Source of the DNA: CALKXV01 sp964632495
GTDB taxonomy: Bacteria; Pseudomonadota; Alphaproteobacteria; Rhodobacterales; Rhodobacteraceae
Length of the DNA: 64,000 bases
Direction of reading: 5' to 3'
Assembly: GCA_964632495.1 (NCBI GenBank)
Contig: CAZWDS010000006.1
Span: 1 to 64,000, forward strand
The translations under genes were made by a program, and so were the position numbers. Below the pieces are notes generated by a model. That model ran no database searches. It was not told the origin of the DNA and worked only from the letters and a program-made list of their open reading frames with translations. Position 1 is the stretch's first letter. Each line of letters starts with the position of its first letter. Below, in pieces: positions 1 through 7,061 of this stretch.

Positions 1-23
1 TCAAAACGCGAGCCGAGATGACG

Positions 24-60
24 AAAGGACCGCATCCGGAAAACCAGACGCGGTCCTTTT
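24..60 (+). terminator. Rho-independent terminator-like hairpin
   Basis: A 10-bp perfect stem (AAAGGACCGC at 24-33, GCGGTCCTTT at 50-59) is followed by T on the plus strand (TTTT at 57-60). It best suits a plus-strand gene ending just before or at the window edge; the first 21 bases could be that gene's last codons ending in TGA, too short to identify. It may also stop the minus-strand gene that ends at 115. Confidence 0.6.
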
Positions 61-114
61 GATGTTTCTACCGTCGCCTCTTCAACTCAAGACAACCAGC
101 AAGACGCCAAAGGC

Positions 115-1533
115 TTAGAGCAAAGACTGTACGTTGACACCAAAGGTGATGGCGCCAATCAGTTCGCCGGTCGATGGATCCGTGATCGCCATCGAGACCT
201 GAGATTGGTACGATCCGGTACTTTCGTCATATTCCACTTCGCTAATGTGGATATCGCCCGAACCGTTGCCAAAAGTGTTTTGCCACTTGGCCTCGTCACC
301 CTGCCAATAGTCCGACGTCTCGACGCTTTGCGCAACGTTCAGACCTTGGCTGTCCATGGCGAAAACCTCGGTGACAAAGTTGGCCGTCTCGTTTTGCTGA
401 TCTCGCAACCAAGCCGAAACAGGCTGATTCAGAAGATCGTCGATCAAAGGCTTGTCGTCCGTCTTGCGCTGTGCGCGCCAGTCTTTGTCCAACTGATCGA
501 TTTCAGCTTGGCTAAGCCCGTCGTGTGCCTTGTTTTGAGCGCGAACAGCTGCAATCAGCTCTTCGTTTTCCAGCCACTTGCCCAATTGCTCTTCAGCGTA
601 GGCCCGCAAAGGAACGCGATAAACCTGTTCCTGGCCGGGTGTCGCCAGCATGTACAATGTCACGACGTTGTTCATATCAGTCGTCAGATCTTTGGACACA
701 CTCGCCAATACTTCAACGTTGTCGGCTGTTGGCTGCATCCCACCACTGATGGCTTCCAGCACCTGTTTGGTTTCGGTCCAGGTGCTGCTGACAGCTTCCA
801 ACTCGTCGGCGATAACGTCATTTGGTGGAGGATTGATGCCCGCGTTCGACATGCCATCGCGCAACGCGCGCAGCGACACCGAATAGGTGTCCAGATCAGA
901 TTCAAGTTTATCCGCACTTTGAGCTGTGCCCGCGACGATGTTACAAACATCTTTCGCGATCCGGTGCCCCAACATCGGCTGGCGTCCGGCAATCTTCATC
1001 GCCATGGCGTCCGCTTGGGTCAGTTCATGCGGGTTCGAGTATTTGCCCGAAATGTCCGACATGAGAATATTTGTGGCTTCAAGCAGTTGCAAATTTTCGT
1101 TTGCAATGGTGTCCGCGGCATCGACATTCCCAGTTGCGCCCGAGACCAAAGTCACCGCCGCTTCGTCTAGTGGTTGCCAAGCATTGCGAACCGTCTCGAT
1201 CGACTTGAGAACGACGCGGTGCTTTTCAGGCGAAGGAATTCCAAGTGCCATGCTGCCGTTTTCAAGGCCATTCATGATCGTGTTGAATTCGTTTCGCGCC
1301 GTGCCCAGTTCGGCCGTAGCCTCGTCGGCATTGATGCCGGTTTGCAACCGGCAGCTGGCTGACGCGATTTGCTGCGTCAATGTTGTAAGTTTACTTGCAA
1401 GGTTGACCCGGGCTTTTGACCCATCAAATGCAAGTTCCCCCTCTGCGTTAGCGGCCGTCGTTTGGGCCAAAAATCCCGCGAAAACTGCGGCAGCTACAAA
1501 AAACACTTTTCTAAATGGTTGATGAGTTTTCAT
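115..1533 (-). CDS. Secreted protein with PilJ-N-like sensor domains
   Basis: 472 aa, predicted exported. The start ATG at 1533 is chosen because it opens a clear signal peptide (MKTHQPFRKVFF, hydrophobic core, ATTAANA cleavage region) behind an AGGA ribosome site. Two segments, about 35-135 and 165-290, resemble the helical N-terminal domain of PilJ/NarX-type receptors (patterns ARVNLASKLTTLTQQIA and MAMKIAGRQPMLGHRIAKDV). The last 90 residues (FAMDSQGLNVAQS to the C-terminus GAITFGVNVQSLL) resemble a Cache/PAS-like extracytoplasmic ligand domain. There is no MCP, kinase or second membrane part, so it is a free periplasmic or secreted sensor-like protein. It follows the PstS/OmpA fusion gene by about 125 bases on the same strand and probably shares its transcript. 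Domain names are by pattern; ligand unknown. Confidence 0.75.
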   Translation of the reverse strand: MKTHQPFRKVFFVAAAVFAGFLAQTTAANAEGELAFDGSKARVNLASKLTTLTQQIASASCRLQTGINADEATAELGTARNEFNTIMNGLENGSMALGIPSPEKHRVVLKSIETVRNAWQPLDEAAVTLVSGATGNVDAADTIANENLQLLEATNILMSDISGKYSNPHELTQADAMAMKIAGRQPMLGHRIAKDVCNIVAGTAQSADKLESDLDTYSVSLRALRDGMSNAGINPPPNDVIADELEAVSSTWTETKQVLEAISGGMQPTADNVEVLASVSKDLTTDMNNVVTLYMLATPGQEQVYRVPLRAYAEEQLGKWLENEELIAAVRAQNKAHDGLSQAEIDQLDKDWRAQRKTDDKPLIDDLLNQPVSAWLRDQQNETANFVTEVFAMDSQGLNVAQSVETSDYWQGDEAKWQNTFGNGSGDIHISEVEYDESTGSYQSQVSMAITDPSTGELIGAITFGVNVQSLL

Positions 1534-1658
1534 CTTTGGTTCCTGTCCATTTAAGTGATGACAAGTGAGCGCAGCTTGTTCCTGTTTTCGGTCAAGAGCG
1601 CACTTGGCAGCGTGCGTGTTTGCGATGCTTGCCCTAGGGAACAAGCATCGCATTTGTT

Positions 1659-3233
1659 TTAAGTTGCGGAATCTTCCGAAATCCACACCTCAACGCGGCG
1701 GTTGATCGACTTACCGCGATCCGTGATGTTACAGGCCGAAGGCGCGACTTCGCCAAAGCCCATGGCGCCCATTTCGACATGGTCAAGACGACCTTGGGCA
1801 GCCGCGCGGACTTCATCCAACACGGTATTGGCGCGTCCGACCGAAAGGTTCCGGTTGGCTTCGAAAGCGCCGACACTGTCGGTAAAGCCCACGAAAGTCA
1901 CTTTCGTGCTGTCGTCCGCACGCTCAAGGAACTCGATCAAGCGCTGCATATCCAGCTTGCCGCGTTCGTCGATCTTGGACGAACCGGTGCGGAAACGGAA
2001 CGTCGTCGACAGACGATCGTATTCACCCATCTCATCCAACATTTCGTTCACCACGTTGGCTTCGAAGCCCGCGTCATAAGCTTGGGCTTCGGCAACCAGT
2101 GCTTTCGCGCGGCTATCCGTCAAGTCTTGTGCCCGGCGAACAATGCCAAGATCGATAAAGCCCGACTTACCAATAACGCCGTCGGCCTCTTTCGAGATCG
2201 CGAAATCAAGGAAAGCTTGGCTTTGCTCATCCAGGTTGTCCGAACGGTTATAAAGGTACATACGACGGTTAAGAGCGTATTCCTCGGTCTTGGCCGAGAA
2301 GGCATCCGGACGTGCTGCAATACCGCATTCGTTCACCAAAGTGACCGGCTTAGCGCCACGCTGGAACGCGTAACCAACATAACCGATGGCGTAGCGATCC
2401 TGGAAAACAGTGTTCGACATTTGCTGATCGTCACTTGCGATGCCTTGCGGCAGAAAGTTCGGCTTTTCGTCACCAAAGATGTAATCCATGAAGAAGTCAT
2501 AGCTGGCAGAGTCTCTTTCGCGTGCAATCACGTTGATTTCGTGATCTTCGCCGCCAAGCTCTTTCCAGTTTCTGATTTCGCCTGCGAAGACGGCGCGCAA
2601 CTGCTCAACCGACAATTCTTCAATGCTGTTCGATGGGTGCGTCACGATAACCATGCTATCAACAGCGACGATGCGCTCTTGATCGGGGCTTACCATGTTG
2701 CCGGCACCAGCCGCACGCAGTTCGCGCGCTTCTTCTTTGGTAATCCTACGCGACGACATGCCAACCTTCGCATAGCCATCCAACAGCGCTTTAAAAGCAT
2801 CACTGTCGTTGGTGGCCGACACCAGGTAGGATCCGATTTCGTCACCGAAACCGCCGTCACCAATGAGTTTTGCCAGGGTCTGGCCTTCGGCGGTGTTGGT
2901 CAGTTCAGCATCTGCGTCCATGGATGCAGCAAAACCTGTCATCAGAAGTGGCATCATGCCAAGACCAATGGCGTCCGAACCGGCGATTGCCACATCAGCA
3001 GTTACTGTTTCTAGCTGAGGACAGGCTGCGCCTTCACAGCGTACGCGGCTTGCGCTGATCCGCAAATCGCCCAGTGGCGTCCGAATGACGTAGTTGTCAT
3101 CCTTGAATTCGACGAATTCGCCAACAAGGTTCACCGTACCGTCCGACGATTTCAGCGTCACTTCTTCGGCAACAGCTGCGGTCGAGAAAATAAGCCCCGA
3201 CGCTAGTGCAACACCTGCCGCAGTCGTTTTCAT
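1659..3233 (-). CDS. PstS-like phosphate-type binding protein fused to OmpA domain
   Basis: 524 aa, exported. ATG at 3233 opens a signal peptide (MKTTAAGVALASG, cleavage near AVAEE). Order: signal; a small beta-rich domain at about 24-72 with a Cys pair (RVRCEGAAC); a PBP2/PstS-like domain at about 110-375 (VAVDSMVIVTHPSNSIEELS, FAGEIRNWKELGG, YAIGYVGYAF); an OmpA/MotB peptidoglycan-binding domain at about 405-520 (FRFRTGSSKIDERGKLDM, NLSVGRANTVLDEV, ending NRRVEVWI). The family pattern means a solute receptor tethered to peptidoglycan rather than serving an ABC importer; no pst permease genes are nearby. It is the first gene of the minus-strand pair with the PilJ-N-like protein. An alternative upstream GTG exists but lacks a signal peptide. 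Confidence 0.85.
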   Translation of the reverse strand: MKTTAAGVALASGLIFSTAAVAEEVTLKSSDGTVNLVGEFVEFKDDNYVIRTPLGDLRISASRVRCEGAACPQLETVTADVAIAGSDAIGLGMMPLLMTGFAASMDADAELTNTAEGQTLAKLIGDGGFGDEIGSYLVSATNDSDAFKALLDGYAKVGMSSRRITKEEARELRAAGAGNMVSPDQERIVAVDSMVIVTHPSNSIEELSVEQLRAVFAGEIRNWKELGGEDHEINVIARERDSASYDFFMDYIFGDEKPNFLPQGIASDDQQMSNTVFQDRYAIGYVGYAFQRGAKPVTLVNECGIAARPDAFSAKTEEYALNRRMYLYNRSDNLDEQSQAFLDFAISKEADGVIGKSGFIDLGIVRRAQDLTDSRAKALVAEAQAYDAGFEANVVNEMLDEMGEYDRLSTTFRFRTGSSKIDERGKLDMQRLIEFLERADDSTKVTFVGFTDSVGAFEANRNLSVGRANTVLDEVRAAAQGRLDHVEMGAMGFGEVAPSACNITDRGKSINRRVEVWISEDSAT

Positions 3234-3266
3234 ATGACTTACGAGTCTGCTTCCCACGAGTTTTAC

Positions 3267-3282
3267 TCCTAGTGTTCTAGGA
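3267..3282. promoter_or_regulatory. Short inverted repeat upstream of the PstS/OmpA gene
   Basis: TCCTAG-tgtt-CTAGGA is a perfect 6-4-6 palindrome about 35 bases upstream of the start at 3233. Its place in the 5' leader would suit an operator or an mRNA hairpin; no regulator can be assigned. Confidence 0.3.
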
Positions 3283-3808
3283 CCCTTAGACACATCACCG
3301 AGAAAAATCCCACCAACTACGTCCATGTGGAAAAGAGGTTTCCACAGGTCCATCCCAAAATAATCTTCTGGTGGAAACAAAGCCTGAGAATTGGCGGAAA
3401 TTGTGTTCAAAACTGGGTTTTTAGGCAAATTTTGGCATTTTTTTACTCATCGAGCACTTCAATGGCAGAATTTCATCTAATTTATTGATTTATATATATT
3501 TATACTGAACGCTTGATCGCCACACAGCTTGAAATTTCGCCTTGGAATCTCGAATTTTTCGCCAGTCTGCCTTATCTTTGAGACTGGAAACAATCTTGGC
3601 CTGCCACGCGATTTGCGTTGCACCGCACAAGGGAATGATGGGCTTGGACGCACAATGATGCCGAAGATGACCTGCCACATACGGTGGTTTTTGGCCCTGA
3701 AAACGCATTTCTGTGCAAGTGCACGCCAAAAATAAAGGCCACACCTATCCAAGTGCGCCCCATTCTTTAAACTGACTTGACCCGCCAGCCGATGTTCAGA
3801 CTTGCAGA
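3283..3808. other. Intergenic stretch, no convincing gene
   Basis: About 525 bases between the PstS/OmpA gene and the end of the first kinase gene. It is AT-richer than its neighbours (runs of A/T around 3420-3505). Short open frames on both strands overlap one another and have no ribosome site or recognisable product. It probably holds the promoter of the minus-strand pair; no RNA gene was recognised. Confidence 0.5.
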
Positions 3809-5818
3809 TCAGTTTTGGCTTACGCCGTCATATTGCATCGTCGTGAACCACATCTCGCCACCGCGATTGACAGCAAAATTGTACTGGTCTGTGCCAGCCG
3901 CAAGTTCGCGCGTGAAAATTTCCGGAAGCGACTCTGGAGCGTTTATCAACTCGTTATTCGGCATCAAAGCGATGATCTGATCACCCGAATGTAAATCTGA
4001 TACCTCTTTGCCGGTGCCAACTGTCACGACCGTTGCCCAAACGTCGCCGTCTTTGAAGGTTTGGAACCGTGCGCCGTTCGACAAAATCGTTTCTTGCGAA
4101 GCCGGAAGATCGATCGACTGAACCGTTGTCTCGCCCGTTGCCGCGTTTTCAATGCTCAGCGCCAAGGTCACCACGTCACCCATCGCCAGGCCGCCGTCCG
4201 AACTTACGATGCTATGAACATCCTCAAATGAAGAAATCCGAGATCCATTTACCGAAACAAGACGATCTCCAGGGCTAAGAACCTCGGCAAGCGTCCCCTT
4301 CACCGAAGCGACAAGTGTTGGATCGGCAGGGTCGGCGGCAACAGCAAACTCGACACCTACGCCACGCATCACCGAACCAGCCTCTATCACAGGTGCTTCT
4401 TGCGTTTGCTCGACCGACGCAATAGCGGTGCCATCGGGCATTTCTGTCAAGAACAATCCGGACTGTTCCGGCGCAGTGTCTGTATCATTGTTCGTCGCCA
4501 CCGAAGAAGACGCGACTTGTGTTTGCTCAGCGGCTTCATCAGAGACCTTGCCACTTGTCGTCATTGCGACACCGCCAATGACAAGCACCAGCAACGCTGC
4601 TGTCGCCACGCCAAGGGACAAGCTTTTTCCAGACGAAAGATTGACCGAAGTCTTGACGACATCCGGCGACATTCCAACCGGCACATCATCTTCTGCGAAC
4701 ACGCTTTGATGAATCTTCGAACGGGCGTCAGACCGCGGCCGCATTTTATGCGGGCGGCTCTTATTGTCAGTCTTGCTGCGCGCGCCCGGCGTTTCTTTCA
4801 GCTCGGTTTTTTCGAATTGTTCCACGACTGCGCCGTTGTTCACAGCCAATATTGGCCGCGACGCCGTGCCACGGGTCACCCCTGTCGCGTCGCCTTGGGT
4901 CAGCATCGCGCGCCATTCGGCAGCGCTTTGAATCCGGTTCTTTGGAAAAACATCCAATGCCTGATCAATAGCGTTCAGGAATGATGCGGAATACCCGGTC
5001 ACCAAGCCCTTGATCGAAACATAGGGGTCTTTGTCACCGCTTGCGATCGCCGTCAAACGTTCTTGCGCACTGACCGGAAGTTCTTTGGTCATCACGTGGT
5101 AAAGCGATGCTGCCAGCGAATAGAGATCACTGGACGGATACTGCTGGGAACCGGCGGCATAGAATTCCTGCGGGGAATAGCCGTCTTTCACGGTTCGCAT
5201 CGAAGAAAGATGTTCCGTTGCGCCCTCAACCGTTTCACGCGCGGCGCCAAAATCAATCAGCACCGGTTCGTTGTCGCTGCTTAGAAGAATGTTGTCCGGC
5301 GCGATGTCACGGTGAAGGATACCTTCGTGATGGATGAATTCGATGGCATCCAGCAACTTCAGCGTGATCGCTTCTAGCGCAGATGGATTAAACGCATTCG
5401 AGCTTTCAACGATCTCCAAAAGATCAAGACCTTCGACAAAGTCCATGGCCAAATAGGCCGTGTCATTGTCTTCGAAGACCTGATGGATACCGACGATGTT
5501 TGGGTGCGAAAGCCGTGCAAGGTTGCGCGCTTCTGAAATGAACAGATCCACAATCGTGCGGAAGGCCTCGGCCTGATTGCGAGAGCGCACGCACACAGTC
5601 GAGTTGTTGCGTCGGCAAATAGATTCCGGAAAGCACTCTTTGATCACGACCAAACGATCAAGGCTGTCTTTCGCCAAGTAGGTGATGCCAAAACCACCGT
5701 TATTCAAGAACTGCTCAATGACATACTGGCCGCGCAGCAACTCTGCGCCCGGCTTAAGTTCGTCCCGGAACTCCGCGTCGTCGACTTCATGATCTTGTGT
5801 TGTTAGGTTCGAACTCAT
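3809..5818 (-). CDS. Membrane Ser/Thr protein kinase with PDZ-like periplasmic part
   Basis: 669 aa. Cytoplasmic Hanks-type kinase domain at about 30-305: glycine loop GGFGITYLAKD (41-51), catalytic Lys60 in VVIKECFP, HRDIAPDN with Asp171 and Asn176, DFG Asp189. Lys60 is followed by a Cys-bearing insert (ECFPESICRR) like the kinases found with type VI secretion loci. A basic linker leads to one membrane helix at about 400-421 (SLGVATAALLVLVIGGVAM). The outer part has a PDZ-like fold pattern at about 485-573 (SPGDRLVSVNGSRISSFEDV) and a second related unit to the end. ATG 5818 is preferred over an in-frame TTG at 5827 because the N-terminus then matches the paralogue starting at 7062. Transcribed divergently from that cluster. 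All catalytic residues are present, so it should be active. Confidence 0.92.
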   Translation of the reverse strand: MSSNLTTQDHEVDDAEFRDELKPGAELLRGQYVIEQFLNNGGFGITYLAKDSLDRLVVIKECFPESICRRNNSTVCVRSRNQAEAFRTIVDLFISEARNLARLSHPNIVGIHQVFEDNDTAYLAMDFVEGLDLLEIVESSNAFNPSALEAITLKLLDAIEFIHHEGILHRDIAPDNILLSSDNEPVLIDFGAARETVEGATEHLSSMRTVKDGYSPQEFYAAGSQQYPSSDLYSLAASLYHVMTKELPVSAQERLTAIASGDKDPYVSIKGLVTGYSASFLNAIDQALDVFPKNRIQSAAEWRAMLTQGDATGVTRGTASRPILAVNNGAVVEQFEKTELKETPGARSKTDNKSRPHKMRPRSDARSKIHQSVFAEDDVPVGMSPDVVKTSVNLSSGKSLSLGVATAALLVLVIGGVAMTTSGKVSDEAAEQTQVASSSVATNNDTDTAPEQSGLFLTEMPDGTAIASVEQTQEAPVIEAGSVMRGVGVEFAVAADPADPTLVASVKGTLAEVLSPGDRLVSVNGSRISSFEDVHSIVSSDGGLAMGDVVTLALSIENAATGETTVQSIDLPASQETILSNGARFQTFKDGDVWATVVTVGTGKEVSDLHSGDQIIALMPNNELINAPESLPEIFTRELAAGTDQYNFAVNRGGEMWFTTMQYDGVSQN

Positions 5819-6209
5819 CTTAATCAACCACTCTGCAAACCGCCGTCGCGGCCTAATTTTTTATTTTTATGCTTATTAAAAGTGGCATTAAAATGGGGTA
5901 ATTGTGTGAAATTGGAGCCAATCGTGAAACACCCGAAATTTTCTTTTCAAAGCAGTAACTTAGAGAAAGTGAGCGCCAGGGCAAAGCCAGCATAACACTT
6001 GCGACTCTTTGGAGCATTATTATTTAATTTCAGATAGTTAGTCTAATCATCCGAAGTCCGTATTTTGCCAGACTTGTCGCCCCCTCGCCTGAAAAACCTA
6101 ACAGTTACCAAATACCTGAGAACATTGAGAAACACACTGTTGATAGCAACATGGGGCGCATTGTGTTGAAATTGTGTTATCACACGGATGTCGGTTAAAA
6201 GGTGTGAAT
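5819..6209. promoter_or_regulatory. Divergent promoter region between kinase 1 and the secreted-protein gene
   Basis: About 390 bases with AT-rich stretches (5850-5900, 6015-6060). A near-identical element occurs twice: ATTGTGTGAAATTG at 5901-5914 and ATTGTGTTGAAATTG at 6160-6174, one near each start. This could be a shared regulator site, but two copies in AT-rich DNA are weak evidence. Confidence 0.35.
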
Positions 6210-6782
6210 ATGTTGAAGCTTGCGTGTGGGGCGCTTTTGACCCTTGTTTCAGTTGGTACGGCTTCCGCTCAGGATACCATAACCTGGAAGGATGACATCC
6301 ACGGCTGGAGCGTTGCGATCGATCGTACGATCGATGACTCCTGTTTCATCATCTCTGGTTTCGAAGACGATCTGTTCCTTCGCTTCCAATTCAATTCTAC
6401 AAAAAAGAATGTTCAGTTCATTGTCGCGAGTGTCCAATGGGACTCGTTAAAGAATGGTGAGGACTATGATCTAGAGGTCGCCTTCGGAGATCTTGAGGCT
6501 TGGTCTGGTACGGCTAAGGGCCATCGCTGGAACGATATTTTGCCCAGCCTTGTGCTTTCGGTCCCAATCGAAGACCAACAGGCTTCGCACTTTATGAAAG
6601 AGTTTACCGAGAAAGAGTCCGTCCGTATTTCACACGGCGGCTCCGAGATCGCGAACTTGGCTTTGGCCGGTACGGACGAAGCGGTGGCCTCGATGCTGGA
6701 TTGTCAGGTTTCGATGGCAGAGGCAAACAAATCGAAAGAAAGTGGGTCAGATCCTTTCGCCCCCGAAGTCGATCCGATTTAA
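6210..6782 (+). CDS. Small secreted protein of unknown function
   Basis: 190 aa. ATG 6210 follows AAGGTG with good spacing and opens a signal peptide (MLKLACGALLTLVSVGTASAQ), so an upstream in-frame ATG at 6174 is rejected. The mature part is acidic with two Cys (DDSCFII near 50 and LDCQVS near 170) that could form a disulfide, and a polar tail ending DPFAPEVDPI. I do not recognise the family. Its place between two divergent membrane kinases with extracytoplasmic domains makes it a candidate periplasmic partner or ligand of those kinases; that is inference only. Confidence 0.75.
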   Translation: MLKLACGALLTLVSVGTASAQDTITWKDDIHGWSVAIDRTIDDSCFIISGFEDDLFLRFQFNSTKKNVQFIVASVQWDSLKNGEDYDLEVAFGDLEAWSGTAKGHRWNDILPSLVLSVPIEDQQASHFMKEFTEKESVRISHGGSEIANLALAGTDEAVASMLDCQVSMAEANKSKESGSDPFAPEVDPI

Positions 6783-7061
6783 AGCGAGAAGATTTAATGA
6801 AACCGGTCGCACTACTCTTATTGCAACCGTCGCCACTTAAACGCGCAATTCACGAAACCAACGTCGCCCGACCCCGCAAATATTGTAAACAATAGCCCCT
6901 TGCTACACGTGATCTATTCCAGAATGTGTACCAATTGTGGCAGCATTGCGTCCAATCGCCTTACATTTATCCTCTGTTCAACAAGGCTTAACCTTAAAAG
7001 CGACCGATTTTTCCATCAATTGTAGTCCGAATAAGAGTAGAACTCATGCGAGGTCGGGGCA

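Noticed and set aside
205..1170. Long open frame on the plus strand opposite the PilJ-N-like gene
   Set aside because: Antisense shadow: composition is His/Arg/Val-rich without a family match, and the minus-strand gene has signal peptide, ribosome site and domain patterns.
1779..3014. 411-residue plus-strand frame opposite the PstS/OmpA gene
   Set aside because: No ribosome site and no recognisable domain; it mirrors codon bias of the real gene.
3477..3763. Overlapping small frames between the PstS/OmpA and kinase genes
   Set aside because: Four mutually overlapping frames on both strands, none with a ribosome site or protein-like composition.
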